Origin: Lumbricus terrestris
Taxonomy: Eukaryota; Annelida; Clitellata; Crassiclitellata; Lumbricidae
NCBI GenBank assembly: GCA_949752735.1
Contig: OX457037.1
Coordinates: forward strand, 34,923,956 to 34,987,955
Direction of reading: 5' to 3'
DNA: 64,000 bases
Shown: piece after piece, positions 13,242-25,028 of the stretch
How positions within the stretch are numbered: position 1 is the stretch's first letter
How the letters are laid out: every line of letters starts with the position of its first letter
The notes under the pieces: generated by a model
The model's database searches: none
What the model was told of the DNA's origin: nothing
What the model saw: only the letters and a program-made list of their open reading frames with translations
Made by a program: the position numbers and the translations under genes

Positions 13242-13550
13242 TATATAATATATATGTAATTATATATACTTTTGAAATATATATATATATATATATAATT
13301 TATTTTATATGTAATATATATGGTCAGTGTTTTGTTCGCCCATGCAAGTGATACTTTCAAGAAATATTTCTCTATCCATGCATGACTTCCCTTCTGTGTA
13401 TATATGCACATCTTCCAAATTTCTCTATGCCAAATCCGTTTCCATCCCAAATTGATGAGACCATTATACCCGTGGGCCGTAGCTCTCCGTCAGATATATA
13501 TTATATATATATATATATATATTATGCAATATATATATATATATATATCT
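13242..13550. repeat. TA microsatellites
   Basis: Three TA-rich blocks (13242-13268, 13278-13340, 13495-13550) around non-repetitive sequence. The short frames across them (IYIYIY) are artefacts. Confidence 0.9.
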
Positions 13551-13619
13551 TTCGCCTTGTTCCCGTCTTTAACTCTCTCTCCCCACATCGTTAAGGGTCT
13601 CAAAGATTGCTGCAGAAAA

Positions 13620-14060
13620 TCAGTCTGAGCCATTTCCTGCGCATGCGTCGACTTCGCCCAGATTTCTGCGCAACGTCGTCTGCTGCGCGACTGTCGTCTG
13701 CGCTGCAGTCGTTGACGTCACTGATGATAAAACGACGAAAACGACACTCGCCAGATCTGCTAATCAATTGGCTATTTGATGCTTCAAGCAACCATGCTTC
13801 CTGCTATATAGGCTATATGTAGCCTACAAGTACAACAGTTGATTCCGCGAAATCTAGCATATAGGCTACTTCTTATATAATCTGGTCCTTCCTCAGGCTA
13901 CTCTATCCATCACATCTCACGCTTCCTTTTAGAAATTGAAGTAGGCTAATCTCTTCAAGAACTATTATCCTGTCTCATCTGATCCTTCTCCTTCCAATTG
14001 CATATATGCCACAAAATGCATTTAGGCCTAAAGGATCATCGGCAACTTAAGCTTAGTCTT
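13620..14060. other. Intergenic, no gene seen; CG-richer patch with CRE palindrome
   Basis: 13635-13760 is richer in CpG than its surroundings and contains TGACGTCA near 13714. No promoter can be claimed from this alone. Confidence 0.4.
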
Positions 14061-14138
14061 CACCCGCTTGCTTGGGTCATAGTAGCAGTCCAAACATTGC
14101 ACTGTTTGAAAGGAATGATCAATGAAATCGTGTAAAAC

Positions 14139-14210
14139 AAACAAAACAAGAAAAAACAAACAAAACAAGGAAAAACAAACAAAACAAGGAAGAACAAACA
14201 AAACAAGGAG
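14139..14210. repeat. 19-bp minisatellite, four units
   Basis: CAAACAAAACAAGGAAAAA repeated about four times with single-base changes. Confidence 0.85.
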
Positions 14211-14432
14211 GCTGAAGCTGTCATCAAACTACTTGGCCTAAAGGTTTTCACGTGACGCTGCTGAATTGCTGATCGAACGTTTATTTTCTCCTATGAATGT
14301 TTTCGATGAATCCGAAACAAGAAAAGAATCTGAAACGCAAAACTAATTCAGATCATTGAAGATAATCGTAAAAACATTTCGCAATCCAGGAAACTATAAT
14401 GTCTGGCAGACTGCATTGAATTGCCAGTTGCA

Positions 14433-14713
14433 TCATTCGTTCATTCATTCATTCATTCATTCATTCATTCATTCATTCATATATTCGTTCATTCATTCGT
14501 TCGTTCGTTCATTCATTCATTCATTCATTCGTTCATAAATTCATTCATACATACACGCACTCATTCATTCATTTATTCATTCACACATTCATTCATTCAT
14601 TCATTCACATATTCATTCATGCATACATGTACATACTTACATTCATGCACTCATTCATTCATTCTTTCATTCATTCATTCAATCGGTCGTTCGTTCATTC
14701 ATTGATTCGTTCA
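14433..14713. repeat. ATTC microsatellite, about 280 bp
   Basis: Imperfect CATT/ATTC tetranucleotide array with GTTC and ACAT variants. It generates false FIHSFIHS frames. Confidence 0.95.
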
Positions 14714-15066
14714 CAGTAACAGCTCCGAGAGTATCTCCCAAACAATTGTCAAACATGTTGGCAGAGAACAATTAAGCTCATCAGTTGAGGAACGTTGAGA
14801 AGTAATCACTGTGTCTATGTCTGATGTGACTGACTTAATTACTTCATTACTTCTGTACTTAATAATGAACACAATTAAGCTGTCAAATCTATTGACTGCA
14901 GATTGCAGAAGGCCTACTTCGATAAATAATGCCCCATGCAACTGTGACTTGTTATACGATGCTTCTCAGCACAGTCAACTGTTATAAGGTTGATTGAGCA
15001 AAATTACTAGAATCACGTGAAATTTTGCAAAACTGTCTTCCATCGGAAAGAAGCAACGCTATAGAG

Positions 15067-15854
15067 CAGGGGTTCTCAAACTTTATTTTTATTGTACCCC
15101 CAAGTAAAAATATCGAATGATGGCGTACCCCCAGCAAAGTCAGATCCAAAACAAAATGCCATTGCGATGTTCTCTGGCAGTGACAACTAAAAGTCCATTT
15201 ACTCATTGTTGACATCGTTTATCAGAGTCTATAATCTCATCAACAATAATTTTTAAATGAAGAATATTGTTCTAGGCCTACAACCTATGTAAGAAAGAGG
15301 AAAGAACCTACCTATATGCTTGTTCAGACTAGCACAGATTTACAACATCTGGTTTACCGATAGCCTAATAGTTGTCATTTTCAAACGCAATTTTACCCCA
15401 TGTTTTTTTATAGCAAGAATATTTAACAGTTTCACCCAGATATGACATGCTGAAAGGAATCACAAAATTTAAAGTTCGACCAAAAATTAATCATTTGACC
15501 AATTCAGCTCTCTGCTATTTGAGCTCTATATTATACAGTGTGAGATATTCTGACTTTGGTACTCTCAACAATTTATACATTAGGCTTATTTGTTTCCAAA
15601 TTATAGTAATAGGCCTAAGCATAAAAATATGTTGCATGCACTGCATTGTATGCGAGTCTAATTATATGCTATGAAAGAAAGAAATGACGATACTGTTACA
15701 TGTTGCAACGTTAAAAATCACTGCTAATCAAAGAAAGATGGACACAAAGTCCAAAAACTCAAAGAAATTTTATATTTCTGGAATTTTTCGCGTACCCCTT
15801 ACCGGCACCTGGCGTACCCCTGGGGGTACGCGTACCACAGTTTGAGAACCCCTG
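15067..15854. mobile_element. hAT-type non-autonomous transposon, 788 bp
   Basis: Ends CAGGGGTTCTCAAACT and AGTTTGAGAACCCCTG are perfect inverted repeats, flanked by the exact 8-bp duplication CTATAGAG (15059-15066, 15855-15862). The terminal sequence is typical of hAT superfamily elements. No transposase frame inside. Confidence 0.93.
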
Positions 15855-16003
15855 CTATAGAGGGTAGTATCAATTTTTAAATTCTTTCAGGGACAACTCC
15901 ATCAACATAATTATGTATACAGCTTTTATTTGTTGACCTATATCGATGTATGTATTATACAGGTCAATCCATGTAATACTATGAATGTATGCATGTATTT
16001 ATG

Positions 16004-16125
16004 TGTGTGTGTGTGTGTGTTTATGTATGTATGTATGTATGCATGCATGCATGTATGTATGTATGTATGTATGTATGTATGTATGTATGTATGTATGTAT
16101 GTATGTATGTATGTATGTATGTATG

Positions 16126-16156
<31 letters not shown>

Positions 16157-16338
16157 TACATACCCTTACCCTTACCGGTAATACATACATACATACTATG
16201 TATGTATGTATGTATGTATGTATGTATGTATGTATGTATGTATGTATGTATGTATGTATGTATGTATGTATGTATGTATGTATGTATGTATGTATGTATG
16301 TATGTATGTATGTATGTATGTATGTATGTATGTATGTA

Positions 16339-16369
<31 letters not shown>

Positions 16370-16567
16370 CATACATACATACATAGTATGTATGTATGTA
16401 TGTATGTATGTATGTATGTATGTATGTATGTATGTATGTATGTATGTATGTATGTATGTATGTATGTATGTATGTATGTATGTATGTATACATGTATGCA
16501 TGTATGTATGTATGTATGTATGTATGTATGTATGTATGTATGTATGTATATATGTATGCATGTATAT
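16004..16567. repeat. TATG microsatellite with inverted CATA blocks
   Basis: TG repeat start, then TATG arrays at about 16018-16152, 16197-16339 and 16386-16566, separated by CATA-orientation blocks at about 16154-16196 (containing ACCCTTACCCTTACCGGTAA) and 16340-16385. The strand flips create near-perfect hairpins. All open frames here (CMYVCMYV, HTYIHTYI) are artefacts. Confidence 0.95.
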
Positions 16568-16890
16568 AATAAAGCGCCTGTTAAGTAATCTCTGGCGGTA
16601 TCTGTTTTATGCCTGATGTAAATGACTTCCTTCTGTACTTAATAATGAACGCAAGCCATAGCTGCCAAATCATCAAGAGGACAGTATGTTGATAATAATG
16701 CTGCAATTGTGCTGTTTACACGTACAGTTGTACACTGATTGGGGTTATTCCATAATTAGACAACAGTCACTACATCCAAACTATCGTAGTATAGATGCAT
16801 TTAAAGTTTTAAACGAAGGTTGCAAATGTCTCTTTCGTCATAAGGAAAATAAATCTAGGCCTATACATTATCGAAAGTAAGAATCTCTCT

Positions 16891-16892
<2 letters not shown>

Positions 16893-16948
<56 letters not shown>

Positions 16949-16990
16949 GGCAGACAGACAGACAGACAGACAGACATACAGAGAGACAGG
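16893..16990. repeat. GA then GACA microsatellite
   Basis: GAGAGA run followed by an approximately 80-bp CAGA array with one CAGG variant. A looser relative is at 17675-17800. Confidence 0.95.
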
Positions 16991-17009
16991 CAGTCTAGAC
17001 AGAGAATGA

Positions 17010-17675
17010 GAATAAGAATGAGAAAGGGAAGAGACAGAGGCAGAAGGATGTGTAGTTGTGTACTCTTCCATTGGTCGCAGAACGTCAAACTGTCATTAGA
17101 GCGCGGAAAACGACTGGATAAACAGGACGCCATTAGATTATACAAAAGCAGAGACGAGATTACTCGCCCACGCGGTAAAATGTCTGTACCCTGCAGCCGA
17201 ACGTGTTTGCAGAATATATCACAGGACCGTATATATTATATATACAGCAGGATTAATCGTAATGGCATTATGGCCTAAGGATTGAACGCCATCGTTAAAT
17301 ACTTCGTCCTCCCTTTTGTCGTCAGCAGCAAAGACAAAACATCACTGATCAGTTGTGACATCGCTACGATAGGGAGAGTGGGGTGGGGCGGTTGGTGGGT
17401 GGGGGTCGGTGCACATTTAACGGTTGAATCGTCTGCGTCGAGTTTATTCTGGCGGACATAACGGACCATCGAGACGATGGGTACGTTGTGGAGTAATCGG
17501 AGGGAGGAAGAAGAGGAGTAGAGGGAGGAGGAGGAGAAGGAAAAGGACGGAGGAGTAGAGGAGGAGGTTCGTTCGTTGGATTGAGTTGACTTGCACTCAG
17601 TGAATTAGGTTATTAATCAAAGTTACGGCTGCTTATATACTCTCATCGGTGCATTGCAAAATGAGATGCAGTCAG
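17010..17675. other. Intergenic, no gene seen
   Basis: Includes a G-rich stretch near 17370-17410 and purine-rich GAGGAGGA sequence near 17500-17570. No supported frame. Confidence 0.5.
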
Positions 17676-17849
17676 ACAGACTTATACAGACGGACAAAGA
17701 GACAGACAAACAGCCAGACATATATAGGCCTATATACATACAGACGGACAGAGAGAGACAGACAGAGAGACAGAGACAGACAGAGACAGAAAACACAGGC
17801 AATTGCAGAGACAGAAAGAGATGGAAACAATACCCCGCGTCAGGACAGC

Positions 17850-18078
17850 CAAGGATCAATCCTGAGCATTTGCTTACATATAGGCCTAGGTCTGCCCTTA
17901 TGGAATGGATTTCCATCATCAGTTCGCTCTCTCCGGTGGTCTCAAAACAACTGCATTTGCTCTCGAGGTTGCACACCACACATTGGGAGAGCTTCTGAAA
18001 GGCTCTTGCTGCGAGAAGCGCATATAAATGGTCAGAAGCAATAGAATGCAATACAATACGGTAACAATACAATACCAT
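17850..18078 (+). mobile_element. L2-like LINE, 3' end
   Basis: A frame holds the worn LINE C-terminal pattern (LMEWISIISS, THWESF), then a GAAAGGCTC...AAGCGCATATAAATGGTC tail and an AATAC repeat terminus. It resembles the minus-strand copy at 24165. Confidence 0.65.
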
Positions 18079-18423
18079 ACAATACTCCCAGCCAACGAAC
18101 GCGCTTTTCCCGATTAGACTCATATTTCGATCTTTTCCGTTCTCCGACAGTAACGGTTCGCCATAACTTCTCCAACCGATCCGTATCCCATAATGCTCGT
18201 CAACCCAAACGAACTGAATTCCCTCCGATTTCCGCCTATATGTTAGTCCAACTAATAGGCTAACAGTTACTATGTTCCATGGTTAATCGATTTGTTAAAT
18301 GGAAATAGTGTTTCGAGTAGGTATAAAGTTTGTTTACGAAATAATTTGCTTAATTGCGACTTAAAGAATTTAAATTATTTAAGTTAGTCAGAAAAGTGCC
18401 AAAGTAAAAGACATAGGCCTAAT

Positions 18424-18628
18424 TGGGTTGCGGTGGTGCAGGGTCCTTGGAGCCGGGAGGTTGCAAGTTCGAATCCAACTCAAGCCGTCACGTAAACCGA
18501 CCTTGAGCAAGTCCTGCTCATACGGTTCGGCGTGAAATTCCGATTCAGTGTCCGCGCTGTAGTCAGGAGCGCCTTTGAGCAGAGAGCTTGAAGAGTGCTT
18601 GAAGAGTGCAATGACATGTGCTCGTACA
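18424..18628 (+). mobile_element. tRNA-derived SINE
   Basis: GGGTTGCGGTGGTGCAGG head, AGTTCGAATCC B box, CTTGAGCAAGTCCT body, AGTCAGGAGCGCCTTTGAGC tail. The last segment (GCTTGAAGAGT) is duplicated. Confidence 0.8.
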
Positions 18629-18639
18629 TAGGTCTACAT

Positions 18640-19370
18640 TTATAGGCCACAAAAATTATATAGTCAACATTTTCACCATTAGCCTATCGAAGACCATATG
18701 ATACTATAATAGCCTAATATAACAGCAGGAAATGTAGACGAGGTCTTTTATATTTGCTACCAAAGATGATGGCAAACAATAATAGAAGGATAGGATTTCA
18801 TGCACAAACAGAAGAGATTAAAAACCTGATATAAAAAGAATGCATGTGCAAGTGCAACTATCACGCATACCATTATTTCCGCCCAGCTGTAAACAGGAAA
18901 CAAAAGCCATCAAAGGCAGACCTGCTTGGAAAATCTCCTACTTAAAGAAAACTAATGCACCAGGCAATCTGCGCCTCATAAACTGTTTGGTAAGTCATTT
19001 ACTGGATCGGGCAGCTTTATTCAACTCTGAAGGGAACGGTCTCCAAGCAAATTATATCTTATATTTTATCATCAGATCCAGCGTTCTTGAGTAAGCTATT
19101 GCTCTGTGCTTGGTTTTCGTGGGTGCTGTAGAAAATTGTTTGACCTACGATTAGACCAACGGACGATGCAATCGTTTTGTCAGATTTATAACACAACAAC
19201 TTACGAGCTTATAGCCATTATAAGCCTAGTTGGTCTGCTGTTTGTGTTTCTTTATTTTCACAAAATTTGAAAGCATCTGACTAGTTTAGGCGGGCCACTT
19301 AAAATCAGCACAGGGCTAATAGCTTGGACAAAATCATTGGTTACCTGTCGTTTCTTCTTTCAGCTATCCG
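18640..19370. other. Intergenic, no gene seen
   Basis: Short frames only; nothing recognisable. Confidence 0.5.
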
Positions 19371-19437
19371 TCCGTCTGTCTGCCTGCCTGTATGTATGTC
19401 TGTCTGTCTGTCCGTCTGTCTGTCCGTCTGTCTGTTG
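19370..19437. repeat. GTCT microsatellite
   Basis: Imperfect CTGT/CCGT tetranucleotide array about 65 bp long. Confidence 0.9.
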
Positions 19438-19586
19438 GCTGACTGTCATTGTGTCTTCTGTCAGTGTCAATAGCCAACGAATGTCTGCTATTTAATAACT
19501 ATAGGTGCAATTAACCCCATAGTGCATTACAGTGCAAGTTTTAACTTGTTGCTACAATGCTACTACTCCACTCCATTTCATTTTTG

Positions 19587-19640
19587 CAGCGTCCTTCAAG
19601 TAGGCGAGCTACTCAGAGGCGCTCCCGACCCATGTAGCTA
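19587..19640 (-). mobile_element. SINE/LINE 3' tail fragment
   Basis: Inverse of GGGAGCGCCTCTGAGTAGCT then TACTTGAAGGACGCT. Too short to tell SINE from LINE. Confidence 0.6.
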
Positions 19641-20028
19641 CAGCTGGGATTGTTCACTCAGTTCACAGGAGACTGAACCGTTGAAGTCTGTGAAACAGTT
19701 TATGCTTATAAACGCGCAGCAGTGGAAGTGATTTGTAACGGAGAAGCAGGAACTCCGTAATAGTTGCAAAACACGACACCAGAGGCGGTGCAAACACGTT
19801 GCGCGACTGTATACGCTTAATACATAAACCATGCAGCACCCTTGGTATCTATGTTCCATGTCGTCGCTTTTACGCGCGCATTGATCTTGCGCTCGGAATT
19901 ACTGGGCGCACCTATAGCTGACACGCAGCGGTCATATTTCAAGCGAAATCGTCTGCAGACTGCAGACCGTCTGCTTTAGTGCTCGACATTGAACATCTTG
20001 ACTGTCCTAACTCATTCGATACCTAGGA

Positions 20029-20091
20029 CGCCGGATATATCCGGCGGAGGAAATAAATCGTATGCCCTCAGTGCCGGATATATCCGGCGGA
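20029..20091. repeat. Two copies of a 16-bp perfect palindrome
   Basis: GCCGGATATATCCGGC, followed by GGA, occurs at 20030-20045 and 20073-20088. The first extends to an 18-bp palindrome. Confidence 0.9.
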
Positions 20092-20173
20092 ACTACGCTG
20101 TCTGTTTAAGCTGTTTAATTGTGAGTGGCATGCCTCGGAAAGCCCCTATAGAAGCAGGGCCAGCCCTAGCCCA

Positions 20174-20590
20174 TATGGCAAAGCTTACATTTGGCGCCCC
20201 TGGCAATGCTTACAATTGGCGCCCCTGGCAAAGCATACATTTGGTGCCCCAGGCAAAGCATACATTTGGTGCCCCAGGCAAAGCATACATTTGGCGCCCC
20301 TGGCAAAGCATACATTTTGCGCTCCAGGCAAAGCATACATTTGGCGCCCCTGGCAAAGCATACATTTGGCGCCCCAGGCAAAGCATGATTTGGCGCCCCT
20401 GGCAAAGCATACATTTGGCGCCCCAGGCAAAGCATCATTTGGCGCCCCAGGCAAAGCATCATTTGGCGCCCCTGGCAAAGCATACATTTGGCGTCCCAGG
20501 CAAAGCATGATTTGGCGCCCCAGGCAAAGCATGCATTTGGCGCCCCTGGCAAAGCTTACATTTGACGACCCTGACAAAGCTTACATTTAG
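20174..20590. repeat. 24-25-bp GC-rich minisatellite, about 17 units
   Basis: Unit TTGGCGCCCCWGGCAAAGCA plus TACAT, GAT or CAT. Each unit holds the GGCGCC palindrome and alternates CCTGG/CCAGG. It is open in several frames on both strands, which looks coding but follows from the unit lacking stops. Confidence 0.95.
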
Positions 20591-20599
20591 CCATCTGAA

Positions 20600-21385
20600 T
20601 TGTGGACACGTAATGCAAACTTGAACTATTGCCATAACATCATATGGTTCTATTATTTTGAGTTGAATAGTTGTCTTTGAAGAGGCGCTATATAAATGAA
20701 AAATACGACTAACTTTTGTTTTTACATAACCTTTATGATCATCAGTAAAAATTCAGCATACTCACAGCTAATTATAATCACTACCGTCAAAAAAGATAAA
20801 AGTCGAATTTTCCAATATTTCTCCGGTCACAGGAATTTTTTACCTCCGGTAGCGAAAGGGTTAAATCACACACAAGCCATGAACCTATATATTACGTCCA
20901 TGTTTTTGGACTGATGCATAGCGTCCCGTATTCGGGATATGACTAGGAACATATAAAATAGCGTCCTAACTCCTAAACATGCAGGCAGCGACCTCGTGTT
21001 ACATGTATATTATTGTGGGTCGCAAGGACAGCCATAAATGCCAAGTAAAGTTAAAGACAATGAAGAGACAATTAAATAGAAAGGTTCAAGGCTTAGACAT
21101 AGGCTATACCTTAATATATTGTTGCCTACTGGTGAAGGAAGCAGCCCCAAGACACAAACTTGTTTTTCGAGAGAATAGTTTTGGTGCCAATTATAGTCTT
21201 GAATGTCATTGTCTTGGTCTTGCCGTTGTTACCAGAAGAAATGGTGGTAGGCCTAGCTCGGGGCAATCATTTGTTTGAAGGCTGAACTTCTGAAAAACTA
21301 ACAATAAAGCAATTAATTTGTGTAACTTTTGACCATTTCAGAGTGTACTCGAGTCCAAGTCTTGGTTGGTCTTGGAGGCTACCGT
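20600..21385. other. Intergenic, no gene seen
   Basis: A LINE/SINE-type tail (TTTGAAGAGGCGCTATATAA) lies at 20677-20697 and a lone AAAGGGTTAA terminus near 20855. The 99-residue frame at 20979-21278 has no recognised similarity. Confidence 0.45.
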
Positions 21386-21389
21386 GGTC

Positions 21390-21821
21390 AGTGGCGGCGC
21401 CAGGGGGTGCTAGGGTGTCTAAGTCTCCTCATAAAGTCGCCATGTTTTTTAGACAGGGAAAATGAAATATTTTCACGAAATTTCGACTCTAAGCCCCCCC
21501 CCTAAAAAGGTCATCAGGTTTTTTGGGACAGGGAAAATGAAATATTTTTATGAGATTTCGACCAAACGACCAAGTCTCTTTTTTGTTCGTGATTGGACTG
21601 GGAGCGCCTCTGAGTAGTTTCTTGACGGGGTGCTATATAAGTGCTCTGAATGAATGAATGAAACGATTAAAAAGGTCGTCAGCTTTTTTGGACTGGAAAA
21701 ATGAAATATTTTCTTGAGATTTGTGACTGTAAAAAAATCGTCAGAAATTTTGCTGAATGAAAATGAAAAACTCCCTCCGCCTCAGTCCCCACCCCAAAAC
21801 TGAAATCCTGGCGCCGCCACT
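21390..21821. mobile_element. hAT-type MITE, CAGTGGCGGCGCCAGG family, with nested tail
   Basis: Left end CAGTGGCGGCGCCAGG, right end CCTGGCGCCGCCACTA (tip mutated). No target duplication found. A GGGAGCGCCTCTGAGTAG tail with ATGA repeats (21599-21662) is inserted inside it. Confidence 0.7.
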
Positions 21822-21829
21822 AGTCTGAC

Positions 21830-23130
21830 TGTGGTGACCTTGTTCTTGTTATCAATATCGAGATCTCTCTCACAAAATACGTAGGCCTAGCTATAATATA
21901 TCTCAGAATACGCATAGTTAGGTGTGACCTTGTATGACTTAATTTGCCTGAGAGAGGCCAGAAAGCCGGATATCTCTGAAAAATTAGCCCCAATTGCCGC
22001 ATAAGCGCCTCAACAGAGGTCTTAGTTATTGGTCTTAAAGATCACCGTACGTGCTACTGGTCTTGTTCCTAGCATTATCAATATCCAAGTTCTTGTAACA
22101 AGTCCTTACTCCTGCTGCAGCAGCTTTTTACATAACCGCTGAGACCTCCTTCGATATATGTTCAGGAAACCCACTCATTTTATTGCTTTAAAATTATCGG
22201 AATTTCCCTGACCTTCCAGATAACCTTCAACAAAATTTCAGCAAGAAAGGTACATTAGGACAATAAACATTTTAAATATATTTTTACAAGCACCTCCTCC
22301 CTTTCCAAAGGCCTATTTGCTCTGAGAAGTAAAGTTCAACTAAATGTGGTGTTCTGTTTTCACGTTATTAAGAAATAAGCCCACTATATAATAAATAGGC
22401 CTATTCAAATGAGCGAATATGCTTGACAGCATATTAATCGCTCTTCAAAATAGCCAACACAATACTCAGATGTGATTCAAATCTGCGAAACAATTGAACA
22501 AACTGCATCAATATTTTAAATTGCAATTGAAAATCAACATTTTTCTTTTCTCAGCAATTTCTAATTTTCTATCCCTGACCAACAGTGAAATTCCCTGACT
22601 TTCCAGAAGTGTGGTAACCCCGATTTTACAGACAGCCCTGACCTAGCTCTTACCGCTTACTCGACCTGGACCATCTAACTCGATCCGGACCACCTTTGAA
22701 CTAGAGACCTACTCTTACAGACGTCCCTTTTGACTCAACGCTCGTGAATAAGCTGGTGCCCCGCGTCTGGCTAAGTTGACTTTCTAATATGTCTCTGACA
22801 GACTGATGCAGATGTCAATAAACAGCACTGAACCCGGTTAACTCGTTGAATGGTAACCGCTCAGCTGTTGAGTAGACCAATCCGCTTGCTAAAAACGATG
22901 CCTACGATCAATCAGTGTCAGCTTAGGACGATTGATACCGTATGTAAGCTTACAGCTCAATGTAGGAGCGAGAGACGTACAACTATGGCCATCAGGGCTG
23001 GTATGCACAGGACACAGCATAAGGTAATCACATATAGTGCCTAAACGCTGCTTTGCAATTCCCGATATAGCCATTGGAATGTATCCATATGCACGAGAAA
23101 AAATAGCAACGAGAATAACTAATCTACACA
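21830..23130. other. Intergenic, no gene seen
   Basis: A second-family LINE tail (AATAAGCTGGTGCCCCGCG) is at about 22735-22775. Two 64-83-residue frames overlap near 22850-23140 on opposite strands with no recognised similarity. Confidence 0.45.
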
Positions 23131-23140
23131 TTCCTTGCAC

Positions 23141-23303
23141 CAGTGGCGTAGCCAGGAATTTTTCATGGGGGGGTTTTATGGCCGGAAACCCTGTTTTTTG
23201 CTATTTTTTCTTACTTAAATGGAAAAATAACCTTAAAAAATCTTTTTTTCGGAGCCAATGGGGGGGTTTTAACCCCCGAAACCCCCCCTTGCCTATGCCA
23301 CTG
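23141..23303. mobile_element. hAT-type MITE, CAGTGGCGTAGCCAGG family
   Basis: 163 bp with inverted ends CAGTGGCGTAGCC and GCCTATGCCACTG, flanked by the exact 8-bp duplication CCTTGCAC. Confidence 0.92.
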
Positions 23304-23964
23304 CCTTGCACCCGACGATGCATGACGCTTGCTCTTCCCCCCAATTCAATGGGTTATAGCTGAGCGCGCATGCGTGAAAGATATTTATATGCGGTCGGTG
23401 CAGCGTGGGGTAAACAGATTCAGACCTAAAGACGGGCCCCAGGGAAATGTCGACGGCTGCCTATTGTTCGCGCTGTCCAGCTAACGTCGGCCGTCTATTG
23501 TTCACAATGGGAGTAGCCGGCGTACTCCTTCCTCGGAATTGGAATAACGTTATACCTAGTTTTATTCGCTAATCTCAAGCCGTGCATACGGAAATAACCC
23601 AGTATTCCTGTATAGGCCAGATTTAAGCCAAATATACGAGTTATACCCTCATGTGCATACGGGCCCTGGCGATTAACTACACCCAACTTCGGTTTCTACA
23701 ATCGCTTCTCCAGCGATCCCCAAGTGGCACGAGCGAGACTTTCATTCCAGCCAGAGAGTCAGAGACAGTGAATGAATATCGCAGGAGTTGTGTTTGGTAA
23801 ATGTTTTGGTGATACACACATCGTGTTGACGCCGAGGTCAATCTACATGTATATGCTACTTAATCCTCAGGTGAAGTGTCTGAAGAAGTGCGACAGAACT
23901 TGACAGACTGTGATAGGGCTTAGGGATGGCATATGTTTCTGTGGTCAACATTCGTCGTCATAGG

Positions 23965-24128
23965 CAGTGGCGTAGGCAAGGGGTGGGGTTCGGGGGTTAA
24001 AACCCCCCCATTGGCTCCGGAAAAAAGGTTTTTAAAGGTTATTCTTCCATTTAAGTAAGAAAAAATAGCAAAAAACAGGGTTTCCGGCCATAAAACCCCC
24101 CCATCAAAAATTCCTGGCTACGCCACTG
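23965..24128. mobile_element. hAT-type MITE, inverted sister of 23141-23303
   Basis: 164 bp, nearly the reverse complement of the previous copy, flanked by GTCATAGG and GTCATAGC (7 of 8 match). Confidence 0.9.
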
Positions 24129-24164
24129 GTCATAGCTGAGACAAAAGGATGTTAGACGGACAGC

Positions 24165-24430
24165 AGAGTATTGTATTGTATCGTATTGTGTCTGACCATT
24201 TGTAAACCGCTCTTGCAGCCAGAGCCTTTCAGAAGCGCTCCCAGTGCGTGCAACCCCTGAGAGAAACGTAGGCTTTGAGACGAGAGAAGGATGACGAAAG
24301 ACTACAAGAGATTGAGATGGATGGTGTACGACTCTTGTATAACACGACAACTTCTTGTTGTTGGTTACAACAAATCTGCTCATTGATTGTCAGTAGAAGA
24401 AGGTTGGAGTAGCGCCATCCAATTAAAGCC
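24165..24430 (-). mobile_element. L2-like LINE, 3' end
   Basis: Minus-strand frame ends SLSSSFSRLKAYVSLRG then HWERF, the worn C-terminus, followed by the GGGAGCGCTTCTGAAAGGCT tail and an AATAC-type terminus near 24165. Confidence 0.65.
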
Positions 24431-24597
24431 ATTCAAACACACAAACATGCGCATGTGGCAAATGCTTTAGCCACCTCAAACTGAGATACCAGACAATGTG
24501 GCAGAACAAACACAAGCAGATGCATAGACAGAGGAGAAGTAACTGAAAAAAAGCTGCATGGATAAGGCAAACGCATAAACAGAACGGCATAGAGAAC

Positions 24598-24779
24598 AAG
24601 ACAGACAGACAGACATACAGACAGAGATGCAAACAGACAGACAGAGAGACAAACAGACAGATAGAGAGGCAGACAAACAGACAGACAGACAAACAGGCAG
24701 AGACAGACAGACACACAGACAGACATAAAGACACAGACAGACATACAGACAGACACAGAGAGGCAGACAGACAGAGATG

Positions 24780-24811
<32 letters not shown>

Positions 24812-25028
24812 GATGCAGACAGACAAGCAGACAGACAAACAGACAGACAGACAGAGATGCAGACAGACAAGCAGACAGACAAACAGACAGAGAGATGCAG
24901 ACAGACAAACAGACAGACAAAGAGGCAGACAAACCTACAGACAAAGAGGCAGACAGACAAAGAGGCAGACAGACAAAGAGGCAGACACAGACAGACAAAC
25001 AGACAGAGAAGTAGACAGACATACATAT
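24598..25028. repeat. GACA microsatellite, about 430 bp
   Basis: Imperfect CAGA array with AGATGCAGA and AAACAGA variants forming higher-order units of roughly 48-56 bp. It gives long false frames on both strands. Confidence 0.95.

Noticed and set aside
13706..13722. CRE-containing promoter
   Set aside because: A single TGACGTCA without a gene, TATA box or downstream exon is not sufficient.
15985..16616. Frames of 83-164 residues reading CMYVCMYV or HTYIHTYI
   Set aside because: Pure TATG microsatellite on both strands.
20166..20577. Six overlapping frames on both strands over the GGCGCC minisatellite
   Set aside because: Open on both strands in several frames because the unit lacks stops; no start context or homology.
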